Shown: in pieces, positions 37,480 to 46,689 of the stretch
Numbering within the stretch: position 1 is the first letter of the stretch
Layout: the number at the start of each line of letters is the position of its first letter
DNA from: Dehalococcoidia bacterium
Lineage (GTDB): Bacteria; Chloroflexota; Dehalococcoidia; Lucifugimonadales; Lucifugimonadaceae
Direction of reading: 5' to 3'
DNA length: 64,000 bases
Assembly (NCBI GenBank): GCA_030747175.1
Contig: JASLLE010000004.1
Span: 21,519-85,518 of the forward strand
Translations under genes and position numbers: made by a program
The notes under the pieces: model-generated
Told to the model about the DNA's origin: nothing
The model's database searches: none
The model's input: only the letters and a program-made list of their open reading frames with translations

Positions 37480-37632
37480 ACCGACGCATTGCGGGACGCC
37501 AGCCGTGTACGAAGCGGATGTAAGATTCTCCAGCACATTTCTTGAGGCGTAACTAGACGCGCCGACCGGTAGACCAGGATTCATTTGCGGGACGTCACGT
37601 CAAGCTCCCGCCAACGGGGAGGTCGCAACGAA

Positions 37633-38358
37633 ATGCCGAGGGCAATTGATCCAGAACCCGCTTACAGACGCGCCATGGTTGTAGTGGCGCACGCAGACGA
37701 CGCCGAGTACGGCTGCTCGGGCTCCGTGGCGAAGCTGGTCCGTGAGGGGATCGAGGTGGTGTACGTGCTCTGCACGGACGGCAGCAAGGGAAGCGATGAT
37801 CCGAAAGATACCCGGGAATCGCTGGCTGCGGTTCGTCAAAATGAGCAGGTCGAGGCCGGAAAAATCCTGGGACTGAAGACCGTGGAGTTCCTCGGATTTC
37901 CGGACTCGGAGCTGGAACCCACCCTGGAGCTGCGAAAAGCCATCGCCCGTGAGATTCGCCGGCACAAGCCCGACATCTTGATCTGTCCGAACCCGACTCG
38001 GAGCCTGGAAATTGCCGGTTACGTCGGCCACCCTGACCACCAGGCCGCGGGCGAAGCGGCGTTGTCCGCGGTCTACCCGACGGCGCGTGACCGCCTGACC
38101 TACCCGGACCTGCTAGACGAAGGTTTCGAGCCGCACAGGGTCCGCGAGGTGTGGGTCATGCTCGGTTTGGAGCGCGCCGACTTCTTCAATGAACTGGAAG
38201 AAGAAGACATGCAGAAAGCCGTCGCCGCACTCAAGTCACACGAGAGCCAGGTGGGTTACCCGGAAGTCGATGCGCGGATGCGCGAATGGCGCGGCAGGAC
38301 CGGGGCGAAAGTCGGCGTCCGCTTCGCCGAAGCGTTCAAAGTCTTCACGCTGGGCTAG
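37633..38358 (+). CDS. PIG-L/LmbE-family deacetylase
   Basis: A 241-residue zinc deacetylase. The metal site AHADDAEYGCSG is near residue 20 and the third ligand is in GHPDHQAAGE. Family members remove acetyl groups from N-acetylglucosamine-containing molecules such as mycothiol or bacillithiol precursors and GPI anchors. ATG 37633 is favoured over the open TTG 37585 because GGGGAGG lies ten bases upstream. The protein is cytoplasmic. The neighbours do not point to a specific thiol or glycan pathway. Confidence 0.88.
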   Translation: MPRAIDPEPAYRRAMVVVAHADDAEYGCSGSVAKLVREGIEVVYVLCTDGSKGSDDPKDTRESLAAVRQNEQVEAGKILGLKTVEFLGFPDSELEPTLELRKAIAREIRRHKPDILICPNPTRSLEIAGYVGHPDHQAAGEAALSAVYPTARDRLTYPDLLDEGFEPHRVREVWVMLGLERADFFNELEEEDMQKAVAALKSHESQVGYPEVDARMREWRGRTGAKVGVRFAEAFKVFTLG

Positions 38359-38370
38359 GACCGGCGCGCG

Positions 38371-39972
38371 CTACCCTGGACCGGCTTTGGCGCGCTCCCC
38401 CTCGACCAGAACCCGCCGGAGGATCTTGCCCGACGGGTTCTTCGGGATGGCGTCGATGAACTCGACTTCGCGCACCTGCTTGAACGTGGCCACCTGGTCG
38501 GCGACGAACTGCATTAATTCCGGACCTTCAACGGACGATCCAGCCGTCCGGACAACGAAGGCCTTTGGTATTTCGCCCGATCTCGGGTCCGGTTTCGCTA
38601 TCACGGCGCAGTCGGCCACACCGTCGTGCTCAAGCAGCAGTCCTTCAAGCTCCGCCGGTGGAACCTGGAAGCCGCTGTACTTGATCAACTCCTTCTTGCG
38701 GTCGACGATCCATACGAAGCCGTTTTCGTCCATGCGTGCGATGTCGCCGGTATGCAGCCAGCCGTCCTCGGTGAGGGTTTCCGCCGTGGCCTCGGGATCA
38801 TCAAAATAGCCCTTCATCACCTGGGGACCGCGCATCAATAACTCGCCCTCTTCGCCCACGGCCAACTCTTTCGTTCCGGCATCGAGATCGACGATCTTCT
38901 GCTCCGTATCGGCCGTCGCCGGCCCGACCGATCCGGGACGGCCGCGCTCGGGGTCGACAAGATCAAGGTTTGTCACGGGAGATGTCTCCGTCATGCCGTA
39001 GCCCTGGATCGCAGGTACGCCGATCACTTCTTTCACTCTGTTTTGCAGCTCCGCGGAGAGTGGCGCTGCTCCTATCATCATGCAGCGCAACGCGGACAGG
39101 TCGTGATCCTTCACGCCCGGGTACTGGGACAGGCCGACGAGGACGGGCGGAGCGGTGTACAGGACGCTCACCCTGTGCTCATCCAGCAGGCCGAGGAACT
39201 CATCCATGTCGAAGCGGCCCATCATCACCTGCGCGTTTCCGATCGCGATGCAGGGGTTCATGAGCACGTTCATTCCGTAGATGTGGAACAACGGTAGATG
39301 GACCAGCACCACATCGTCCGGGCGTGGCTCGGCGAACTCACCCGGGCGCTTCAAAAACTGCTCGACGTTCGAGGTCAGGTTGTAATGCGTCAGCATCACG
39401 CCCTTCGAGAGGCCGGTTGTGCCGCTTGAGTACGGAAGCACAGCGAGATCATTGATCGGGTCGATCTCTACGTATGGCGCCTCTGCCGGCGCGGCGGCTA
39501 TGCGACCCCAGAACGACTCGGGGTCGGCTCCATCGGAGCGGATGACGATGAGCTCCGGCACGTCGTTGAGGAGCGGTTTTGCCGCGTCCGCCATCTCCAC
39601 CAGTGAGTCGTGCACGATCAAGATCGAAGCGCGGCTGTTGTTGAGCTGATGGGCGATCTCACGTTCGCGATAGCCCGAGTTGATAGTGGTGACGGTGGCT
39701 CCGGTCTTGAGCACGCCGAAGAACGCTATCTCAAACTCGGCGCAGTTGGGCGCGAGCAGCCCGATCCGGTCTCCCTTTTTGACGCCCGTATCCGCAAGAG
39801 CGGCGGCAAGGCGGTCGCTATGGGCGTTCAGATCGCCAAATGTGAACCGCCGCTGTCCGTCGATTACGGCGATCTTCAGCGGCCACTTCTCGGCCGCATC
39901 CACAAGGTACTGCTGCACCGGATGTACCGAGTAGGGCCGGAGCGAACTACGTACTGGCCTCAAACTCGTCAT
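38371..39972 (-). CDS. AMP-dependent acyl-CoA synthetase/ligase (4-coumarate-CoA ligase type)
   Basis: A 533-residue adenylating enzyme that activates a carboxylic acid with ATP and joins it to CoA. Motifs in order are SSGTTGLSKGV (phosphate loop), PLFHIYGMN, the GYGMTETSPV core, the hinge WLHTGDIARMDENGFVWIVDRKKELIKYSGFQVPPAE and the C-terminal catalytic lysine in PSGKILRR. The layout matches plant-type 4-coumarate-CoA ligases, but the acid could be aromatic or a medium fatty acid. It is convergent with the deacetylase gene, 12 bases between stops. No other clear beta-oxidation genes are near. Confidence 0.93.
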   Translation of the reverse strand: MTSLRPVRSSLRPYSVHPVQQYLVDAAEKWPLKIAVIDGQRRFTFGDLNAHSDRLAAALADTGVKKGDRIGLLAPNCAEFEIAFFGVLKTGATVTTINSGYREREIAHQLNNSRASILIVHDSLVEMADAAKPLLNDVPELIVIRSDGADPESFWGRIAAAPAEAPYVEIDPINDLAVLPYSSGTTGLSKGVMLTHYNLTSNVEQFLKRPGEFAEPRPDDVVLVHLPLFHIYGMNVLMNPCIAIGNAQVMMGRFDMDEFLGLLDEHRVSVLYTAPPVLVGLSQYPGVKDHDLSALRCMMIGAAPLSAELQNRVKEVIGVPAIQGYGMTETSPVTNLDLVDPERGRPGSVGPATADTEQKIVDLDAGTKELAVGEEGELLMRGPQVMKGYFDDPEATAETLTEDGWLHTGDIARMDENGFVWIVDRKKELIKYSGFQVPPAELEGLLLEHDGVADCAVIAKPDPRSGEIPKAFVVRTAGSSVEGPELMQFVADQVATFKQVREVEFIDAIPKNPSGKILRRVLVEGERAKAGPG

Positions 39973-40046
39973 TGCGAACCTCCCTGCGGTACACCGTCGA
40001 CGTGTGTGCCTGGCTCAAGCGCCGTGAGCGGATCCGGCGCGTCTAC

Positions 40047-40388
40047 TTACGGCAGATCTATCCTGACCTGTATCGCGGCGTTGGCGATTATCGCGAAGTC
40101 GCCGCCATCTGGATCAGGCACGTCAATCCCGCCCTTGACGGCGTTGACTGTCACCTGCCCGCCCGGAAGAGCGGCTTTGACGGCTTCATTATCGACTTTG
40201 TTCGGCTCCTGGACGCCGACGGTTACCTCAACCTGCAGCGAAGAAAACTCGATGCCGAGCGCCCGCGTTATTCCGAGCGAGCTGTGGTGAAGGGCGTCGT
40301 TGACGGCGCGAATCGCCGCCTTCGTGTAGTCGCCGCCGTGTAGATCGTTTCCTGTCCCCATCTCGAGGATCACGCGTTTCTGTGGCAT
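40047..40388 (-). CDS. Lin0512-family protein (second copy)
   Basis: A 113-residue protein of the Lin0512 family, with no known function. Family marks are KRVILEMGTGNDLHG, DYTKAAIRAVNDALHHSSL, VEVTVGVQEPNKVD and a terminal IQVRIDLP. It is paired with a paralog 10 bases upstream, and the two look like halves of a heterodimer. A GGAGGAATC site precedes the ATG. Because the sequences differ at many positions they are not a recent copy. Confidence 0.85.
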   Translation of the reverse strand: MPQKRVILEMGTGNDLHGGDYTKAAIRAVNDALHHSSLGITRALGIEFSSLQVEVTVGVQEPNKVDNEAVKAALPGGQVTVNAVKGGIDVPDPDGGDFAIIANAAIQVRIDLP

Positions 40389-40398
40389 GGGATTCCTC

Positions 40399-40740
40399 CT
40401 AGGGGAGATCGAGCCGCACGATAGCGGCAGCGCTTGCGATCAGGGTTCCGTCGGTTCCTTCGTCGTTGAGGATCTCAAGACCCCCTTCGACGACGTCCAC
40501 GGTGCCGGTCCCGTGCGGCAACGCCGCCAGGACAGCCGCCTTATCCACCTGGTCCGGCCGGGTGACGCCGATGGTCACCTCGACCTGCATCGAATCGACG
40601 TCCAGCCCGAGCGCGTTGGCGGCGCTGAGCGAGTTGTGCCAGAGGGCGTCTCGCAACGCCCGCACGGCGACCTTCGTATAGTCCCGGCCCCTGATGTCCG
40701 TGCCCATGCCGATCTCGAGCACTACCCGTTTCCAGGCCAT
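40399..40740 (-). CDS. Lin0512-family protein (first copy)
   Basis: A 113-residue Lin0512-family protein of the same length as its partner, with KRVVLEIGMGTDIRG, DYTKVAVRALRDALWHNSL, VEVTIGVTRPDQVD and IVRLDLP. The first half is best conserved. The pair follows an HpcH/HpaI aldolase gene on the same strand (51 bases away), hinting at one transcript with carbon catabolism, though the family's role is unknown. GGAAAG lies before the ATG. Confidence 0.85.
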   Translation of the reverse strand: MAWKRVVLEIGMGTDIRGRDYTKVAVRALRDALWHNSLSAANALGLDVDSMQVEVTIGVTRPDQVDKAAVLAALPHGTGTVDVVEGGLEILNDEGTDGTLIASAAAIVRLDLP

Positions 40741-40791
40741 AAATTTCCTTTCCGACGCGGCACCGCGCGTTCCTCAGAAACGTAGAACAGG

Positions 40792-41607
40792 CTAAACGGT
40801 TTCTACGTGGTCCCCGGCCGCGGCCTTCGTAGCGCCCGCTATCTCACGCAACTGGTTCATGTGGTCCTGCATGGCGGTCTGCATCAGCCTTGCGTCCGAG
40901 GAGTGCATGATGAACCGCGCGCCGAGCTTGATCGCCGTGGCGGAGGTATCGATCGTCTGCTGGTGGATCATCACCGGAACGCCGCGCGCTGACGATTTGG
41001 CGATGATGTCCTTCAGCACGTCTGTGTACTTCTCGTTCGTGTAGTCGTCCGGAATGCCGAGGGACGTGGACATATCGTTCGGGCCGATAAAGATGCCGTC
41101 GATGCCGTCTACGTCCAGGATGTTGTCTAGATTCTGGTGTCCGGGGACAGACTCGATGCCGATGATGACGATGGATTCCCTGTGCCGGTTCTCCAGGTAC
41201 TCTTTCGATGTGTCGCTCGGAAGTACGCCTTCCGTCACGGCCCGGATCAGGTACTCGCCCTTGAGTGGGTGCCACTTGGCCGTGGCGACCACAGCCTGGA
41301 CCTCTTCAACCGTCTCGCAGTAGGGAACGAGCACCCCAGCGGCGCCGGCGTCCAGTGCCATCGCCACCCACTCAGATTTGGGGATGGGGACTCGGATGAT
41401 GGGGGTGATTCCTGCCTGGCGAAGCACCATGCACAGGAGCTGGTTCTCCGTCCGGTCACGGGAGCCGTGCTCGGTGTCGATGATCGCAAAGTCGAGAGTG
41501 CTGCCCGCCAGCGCTCCCTGGAACCTGATCCCCTGCATGGAGGAGATCATGCAGCCGAACACGTGTCCGCCACCGTTAAGGGTCTCTTTAAGTTGAACAG
41601 CGTCCAT
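40792..41607 (-). CDS. HpcH/HpaI-family class II aldolase
   Basis: A 271-residue metal-dependent aldolase that splits or forms 2-keto-acid products such as 2-keto-3-deoxy acids. The barrel pattern is FAIIDTEHGSRD, PIIRVPIPKSEWVAMALDAGAAGVLVPYCET and GIESVPG, IFIGPNDMSTSLGIP, where the acids and Arg/His form the metal and phosphate or carboxylate site. It is probably transcribed with the two Lin0512 genes downstream. Keto-deoxy sugar acids are a natural product of the enolase-superfamily enzymes at 48728-51217, so a shared pathway is plausible. Confidence 0.92.
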   Translation of the reverse strand: MDAVQLKETLNGGGHVFGCMISSMQGIRFQGALAGSTLDFAIIDTEHGSRDRTENQLLCMVLRQAGITPIIRVPIPKSEWVAMALDAGAAGVLVPYCETVEEVQAVVATAKWHPLKGEYLIRAVTEGVLPSDTSKEYLENRHRESIVIIGIESVPGHQNLDNILDVDGIDGIFIGPNDMSTSLGIPDDYTNEKYTDVLKDIIAKSSARGVPVMIHQQTIDTSATAIKLGARFIMHSSDARLMQTAMQDHMNQLREIAGATKAAAGDHVETV

Positions 41608-41759
41608 TTCGAAGCGTCCCTTTCCTTGTTCTGAACCGGGGGTTGATTTTGCTCGGCAGATTGGAGACCTGATCTTCAGGTCACATTTTCGCGGTTACCA
41701 GATATGGCCTTTAGCGCCCGCACACGATAAACGAAGCATGGCCCGCGCGCGCACCAGCT

Positions 41760-42227
41760 TCAACTCACCTCTCTCCAGAATGGTTCGCGTTTTCGCGCGT
41801 TCTCAAGGACGGACGAGTCCCACGGTTCGAGATCGAATCCTTCTGGCTGTGGAGGACGACCGGCCCAACCGATACGCTCATGGACCCGGCTATCCGTGTA
41901 GTAGGTCTCGTAAACCAGCTCGATAAACTCCCCGAACTGGACCGGCAGATTCGTTTCGACCGTTTTGAGGGCAGCGATCTGACGCTCTTCATCGAGCGCG
42001 GCGAATCCACCTTCGACTCTCGATGCCATATCCAGCGACATCGCATCCAACACGGCCAGCAGACCGGACCGCAGGCGGCCGTAACGCAGCGATGATCGTT
42101 CCAGGCGCTCCGTCAGCCCGAGACCACCGGCGCCCGGAAAGTCGTCGGCCGGCGGGATGACGAGATCCAACATACGCGTGAGGACCACTCGATCGACGTC
42201 CGTTATTCGCCTGTCAGTGGTCGGCAT
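41760..42227 (-). CDS. Gluconate 2-dehydrogenase subunit 3-like protein
   Basis: A 155-residue protein resembling the small subunit 3 of membrane-bound gluconate 2-dehydrogenase, with IPPADDFPGAGGLGL near residue 25 and an FIELVYETYYTDSRVHERIGW stretch before a Pro-rich end. It lacks an evident export signal. It lies 57 bases downstream of the GMC flavoprotein gene, the usual partner of this small subunit. In the known three-part enzyme a cytochrome c subunit is also needed; none is present here, so electron transfer must differ or be encoded elsewhere. Confidence 0.6.
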   Translation of the reverse strand: MPTTDRRITDVDRVVLTRMLDLVIPPADDFPGAGGLGLTERLERSSLRYGRLRSGLLAVLDAMSLDMASRVEGGFAALDEERQIAALKTVETNLPVQFGEFIELVYETYYTDSRVHERIGWAGRPPQPEGFDLEPWDSSVLENARKREPFWREVS

Positions 42228-42284
42228 ATGCGTATCTCTGCGTTCTCATGGTGATTCGGAGCAGGCAAGCAGGCAAAAGGCTGA

Positions 42285-43997
42285 TCATCTCTTCAGGTCG
42301 TCCCGCTCATGCGCAATGTAATCAGCCGCCCGAAGAGCAATCGCCTGGAGGGTCGGCGTCGGGTTGACGGCGCCGGCGGTCACGAACACGCTGCCGTCCA
42401 CGACAAATACGTTGTCCGTGTCGTGCGCCTGGCACCACTGGTTCACGACCGAGCGTTCCGGGTCTTCGCCCATTCGGGCGGTACCCATCAGGTGCCACCC
42501 ACCCTCGCGGAGAAGCGGGTTCGCCATAATCCGGGTCGCGCCCGCCTCCTCCAGGACCGTCGTCGCCGATCTTATGGAGTGATCCATCATCCGTCGCGAG
42601 TTCTCGCTCAGCGTGTAGTTGATACGGGGAGCGGGCAGGCCGTTACTGTCCGTTAGCTGCTCATCGAGCGTTACCGTGTTGTGTTCTTCAGGAAGGTCTT
42701 CACCTATGCCGGCAAGCGTGACGCTGTGGCCAAATCGTTCGGCGAAATCTTCGTGATGCCCGGTGCCCCACCCCACCGGCTCATGTGCGCCGCCAAGCGC
42801 CGTCGCCAGCGGGCCGGTTCCACGGTTGAGCTGGTACGCATACCCGCGAACGAAATCCCGCCGAAGATCGGTCTCATAGAACTCCTGCGACATCAGGATG
42901 TTGCCCATCGGGCCTTTCCAGGTCTCGGAGAGGCCGGGGATCAGGCCCGTCGTGATGGTGTAAGGGTGAAACATCAGGTTCCTGCCCACGAGACCGCTCG
43001 AGTTGATAAGTCCGTTCGGATGTGCCTCCGATTTCGACATCAACAACAGGCGGGGCGTGCCGACTCCGTTAGCGGCCACGACCACGCTACGCGCCGCCTG
43101 GTGCTGGACGTTTCCGGCACGGTCGAAGTAGTTTGCTCCGGTGGCGCGTCCATCGGGCCCGACCGTGATCTCTGAGACGCGAGAGTAAGTCTTCATCACG
43201 GCCCCGAGACGGATCGCCTCCGGCCAGTAGGTCAGGTCGGTACTGGATTTGGCTTTTCTTGTACAACCGAATCCGAGCGGGCCGCAGTAGTTGCACTCGT
43301 CACGGCCTTTGTATGGCTCCGAGTTCACGTAGCTGTCGGACGGCCACCAGTGCCAGCCGAGCCGGTCGAAGGCGGCAGCTACGTGTGTCCCGTCCTCGCC
43401 GAGGGGGATCGGCGGCATCGGGCGTTCAGAGCGCGGCGGCCCCGCCGGGTCGCCGTTGATCCCGGAGCAGCCCATCATCATGTCGTTCTGGTCGAAGTAG
43501 GGATCGAGGTCGTCGTACGTTATGGGCCAGTCATCCGCGACCCCGTCCAGTGTCTTCACCCGGAAGTCGGACGGGTGGAAACGCGGTGCGTGCGCCGTCC
43601 AGTGAATCGTGCTGCCGCCGACCGCTGCAAACATGAGCGGCGTGATGGCGGACTCGGCGTCGTTGACGGGGTAGTCGTCCGGGCGTCCACGTTTGTTGGG
43701 GTCCCAGTTCCACTCGTGCCGGCCAAGGATCTCCCAGTTCCGGTCCTTTGTCGGGTAAAGCGCGGGGTTGATCCATTGTCCCTGCTCAAGGCAGACAACA
43801 GAGAACCCGGCCTGTGCCAGGCGCCATGCGACCGCAGCGCCTGCCGCTCCGGCGCCTATGATCAGGACGTCCGCCACGTCCGGGATTGATTGGCTTTCGG
43901 CTGTGATCACCGGGGTGATCTGCGGGGCGACGACCATCGCCTGCTCCGAACGTTGTTCAGATGGTTCCTGTCCAAATGGGATCGGTGCTTCGGTCAT
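42285..43997 (-). CDS. GMC-family FAD oxidoreductase
   Basis: A 570-residue flavoprotein. The FAD site DVLIIGAGAAGAAVAWRLAQAG sits near residue 45, and the GMC marks AAVGGSTIHWTAHAPRF, GCTRKAKSSTDLTYWPEA, SGLVGRNLMFHP and the C-terminal HLMGTARMGEDPERSVV, NPTPTLQAIALRAAD follow. Such enzymes oxidise alcohols, polyols or sugar acids. The start at ATG 43997 has GGAG eleven bases upstream and is preferred to the open 44066. With the subunit 3-like gene it forms a two-gene unit. Substrate is not known; a sugar or sugar acid is the simplest guess. Confidence 0.92.
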   Translation of the reverse strand: MTEAPIPFGQEPSEQRSEQAMVVAPQITPVITAESQSIPDVADVLIIGAGAAGAAVAWRLAQAGFSVVCLEQGQWINPALYPTKDRNWEILGRHEWNWDPNKRGRPDDYPVNDAESAITPLMFAAVGGSTIHWTAHAPRFHPSDFRVKTLDGVADDWPITYDDLDPYFDQNDMMMGCSGINGDPAGPPRSERPMPPIPLGEDGTHVAAAFDRLGWHWWPSDSYVNSEPYKGRDECNYCGPLGFGCTRKAKSSTDLTYWPEAIRLGAVMKTYSRVSEITVGPDGRATGANYFDRAGNVQHQAARSVVVAANGVGTPRLLLMSKSEAHPNGLINSSGLVGRNLMFHPYTITTGLIPGLSETWKGPMGNILMSQEFYETDLRRDFVRGYAYQLNRGTGPLATALGGAHEPVGWGTGHHEDFAERFGHSVTLAGIGEDLPEEHNTVTLDEQLTDSNGLPAPRINYTLSENSRRMMDHSIRSATTVLEEAGATRIMANPLLREGGWHLMGTARMGEDPERSVVNQWCQAHDTDNVFVVDGSVFVTAGAVNPTPTLQAIALRAADYIAHERDDLKR

Positions 43998-44146
43998 GCA
44001 GGGCAGCTCCGCTTGAGTTCGCCTTGAAATCCATTGGGCGTGGCGACTGGACCGGAAACTTATCACGCGGACGTGAGCAAAATACGATCCACTCGTGCCG
44101 ACATCGGCATTTCGAGATCGAATGGGCCCAAATACAGGCCGCCTAT

Positions 44147-46579
44147 TTACAGCAGGTCGATCTCCGTGGACCCATCGCCGCCCATCGCCTGCTCAGACCG
44201 CTCGAAGGCTCCCACGGCTGGATGGAGTCGCAGCGCCTCGCGCGTTGCGTCTCTTAGCGCACCGGTTCCTTTGCCGTGGATGATCCGGACGCTCGTCAGT
44301 CCTAGAAGCGCGGCCTCGTCCAGGAACGCCACCACCTGTTCGTAAACCTCGATAGCCCGAATGCCCCGTATATCCAGCTCTCGCGTCGGCGCGTCGATCA
44401 CCGGAGTTGAAGTCGTGATGCGGGGCTCGTCCGAGGGTTTCACCTCTTCGGACGGCGTGACCACTTTCAGCTGGGCGACGCTCAAGGTGACGCGTGCGTT
44501 GCCAAGAATGAGATTTGCTGAGCCGTCGGAGTTGACTTCCGTCACCGTCGCCTGCGCGCCGAGGCCTCGAACCTCGACTATGTCGCCCGCCGTGACCGGG
44601 CGTGGCGGCGGCGGGGCTTCTTCCGGCTCAATTTTCTCGCTCTCGGCCGGCCGTGTGACCTTGAACCGATCCGCACGCGCCAGGGACCGCCTGACCCGCT
44701 CCTGTTCGCGCCGCACCACCGCCATGTCGCGCTCCTGGCCGGCCTGCCGTTGGATCTGTCGCAGGCTGGTGCGGACGTCTTCTGCTTCACGCTGGAGTTC
44801 ACGCCGGGTCTCCTCCACCAGATCGTCCTGCGCTTCAGTGATGGCTCGAACACGCTTTTCAAGGTCCAATCGGGCCGCGTCCGCCTCGGCGCTATTCGCC
44901 TCGGCGGCCGCGAGTTGCCCTTCTATCTCGGCGCGCTCACGTTGCAACTGGATCAGTAACGCCTCGGTAGCCGAGTGCTCCGGCGTTAGCAGGTCGCGTG
45001 CCCGTTCCAGGACTTCGTCCGGCAGTCCCAGCCGTTCCGCCACCGCCATCGCATAGCTGCGTCCCGGCGTGCCCATCGACACACGATAACTTGGCATCAT
45101 CGTGTCCGGATTCAACTCGACGGCAGCATTCCGCATCCCTGTCGAATCGCCAGCGTGCTCGGCCACAGCCCGGTGGTGTGTCGTGACAATGGTCGGGACG
45201 CGCTTTTCGACGAGGTGATCGAGAATCGCTCGTGCAAGGGCAGATCCCTCTTCCGGGTCTGTGCCCGTACCGAGCTCGTCGAGCAGCACCAGGGACCGGT
45301 CGTCCGCTTCCTCCAGCACGTCCACGACGGCCCCGAGGTGGGACGAGAAGGTCGATACAGACCGCTCGATGCTCTGTGCGTCTCCAATATCCACGTACAC
45401 GCCATCGAACACCGAGATTTCCGTAAGGGGATCGCACGGGACCTGCATACCGGACTGGTGCATCAACACCGCCAGTCCGGCCGTTTTGAGCGCGACCGTC
45501 TTGCCGCCGGTGTTCGGACCCGTGATTACCAGAGCGCGGAACCCGGGTCCGGCCGTGAGGCTGATCGGGACGGCGCTCTCGCCGAGCAAGGGGTGTCGTA
45601 CATCCACGAGGTTAAGCGCGGTGTCGTCGCCCGCCGGGAGCGTTCTGGCCCGTGAGGCCCGCATCAGGTGCGCCAGCCGGGCACGTGAGAACACAAGGTC
45701 CAGCCTGCCCGCCGCCTCGATCGCCATCATTGCGTCACCGGCACGGTCGGACACGAGGCCGGAAAGGCGCCTGAGCACCTTCTCCTCTTCCCGGATCACC
45801 TCGGCGGAAGCCTCTCGCCAGCCGTTGCAAAGGTCCACGGCGTCGAACGGCTCAACGAACAGCGTCTGCCCGGTGTTGGATACGTCGTGCACGATGCCGG
45901 GCACGGCCGAGCGTTGATTGGAGCGAACCTCGACCACCAGCCGATCGCCTCGTGTGGCGATGACCGGCGCCTGTATGGCGTCACGGACGGTCGGCCGCGC
46001 TATCAAACGCTCCAGGTGGGTGGCGAGCCTGCGGTAGTTCTCTCCAACGCCAGACCGGAGCTTCCCGAGATTTGGCGTTGCGGAGTCGCGGATGTTGCCG
46101 CGTTCATCTATGGCCTCGCCGATGCGTTCGTCGAGCCAGCGCAGGTCCGGGATAAGCGCCGCCAGGGTGCCCACCAGCGGCGTTTCACGGCCCAATGAAT
46201 GCGCCGCCTCTCGCGCCTCCCAGAGGGAACGCATTACCTGGCCTACGCGTCCCAGCTCTTCGCCATCGAGCACGCCGCCCAGTTCTGCCCGGTCGATGTA
46301 AAGGCGCGGGTCTATCAGCCCGCCCAGCCCGATGTCTCCAGACTCGTCCAGGATGCGTCGCGCTTCAGCCGTTTCTTCCTGGAGCCGTTCGATCTCGCGC
46401 TCGTCCCCCGACGGTTCCAGTTCGAGCGCAAGTTCTCGCGCCCGGAACATCTGCGCCCCCCCGGCGAGCATGTCCAGCAGCTTCGGCCATTCGATCAGCT
46501 CACGAGATCGCTCGGTAAGCGTCTGCGTGGCCGTGAGGTCCTCTGATTCGTCTGGGCGTACGGCTTCGTGTTCCGGCAT
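44147..46579 (-). CDS. mutS2: Endonuclease MutS2
   Basis: An 810-residue MutS-family ATPase. It has a clamp/core N-terminal region, Walker A (GPNTGGKT, near 353), Walker B (VLLDELGTGTDPEEG), the catalytic histidine segment (VTTHH), a long charged coiled coil (about 510-650) and a C-terminal Smr nuclease domain (LDIRGIRAIEVYEQV and IIHGKGTGALRDATRE). MutS2 lacks the mismatch-recognition domain of MutS and suppresses recombination or rescues stalled ribosomes by splitting collided ones. It stands alone on the minus strand, divergent from the hydrolase gene. Confidence 0.95.
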   Translation of the reverse strand: MPEHEAVRPDESEDLTATQTLTERSRELIEWPKLLDMLAGGAQMFRARELALELEPSGDEREIERLQEETAEARRILDESGDIGLGGLIDPRLYIDRAELGGVLDGEELGRVGQVMRSLWEAREAAHSLGRETPLVGTLAALIPDLRWLDERIGEAIDERGNIRDSATPNLGKLRSGVGENYRRLATHLERLIARPTVRDAIQAPVIATRGDRLVVEVRSNQRSAVPGIVHDVSNTGQTLFVEPFDAVDLCNGWREASAEVIREEEKVLRRLSGLVSDRAGDAMMAIEAAGRLDLVFSRARLAHLMRASRARTLPAGDDTALNLVDVRHPLLGESAVPISLTAGPGFRALVITGPNTGGKTVALKTAGLAVLMHQSGMQVPCDPLTEISVFDGVYVDIGDAQSIERSVSTFSSHLGAVVDVLEEADDRSLVLLDELGTGTDPEEGSALARAILDHLVEKRVPTIVTTHHRAVAEHAGDSTGMRNAAVELNPDTMMPSYRVSMGTPGRSYAMAVAERLGLPDEVLERARDLLTPEHSATEALLIQLQRERAEIEGQLAAAEANSAEADAARLDLEKRVRAITEAQDDLVEETRRELQREAEDVRTSLRQIQRQAGQERDMAVVRREQERVRRSLARADRFKVTRPAESEKIEPEEAPPPPRPVTAGDIVEVRGLGAQATVTEVNSDGSANLILGNARVTLSVAQLKVVTPSEEVKPSDEPRITTSTPVIDAPTRELDIRGIRAIEVYEQVVAFLDEAALLGLTSVRIIHGKGTGALRDATREALRLHPAVGAFERSEQAMGGDGSTEIDLL

Positions 46580-46689
46580 GGGATGGCTATTCTAATGTTG
46601 AACGATTTCTGACGGCCTCTGAACCTCAGGGGCACAACTGATCGTCGTTATCCGATTCACCCGGCGAGGCCGGGTCGATACGTACGCCA

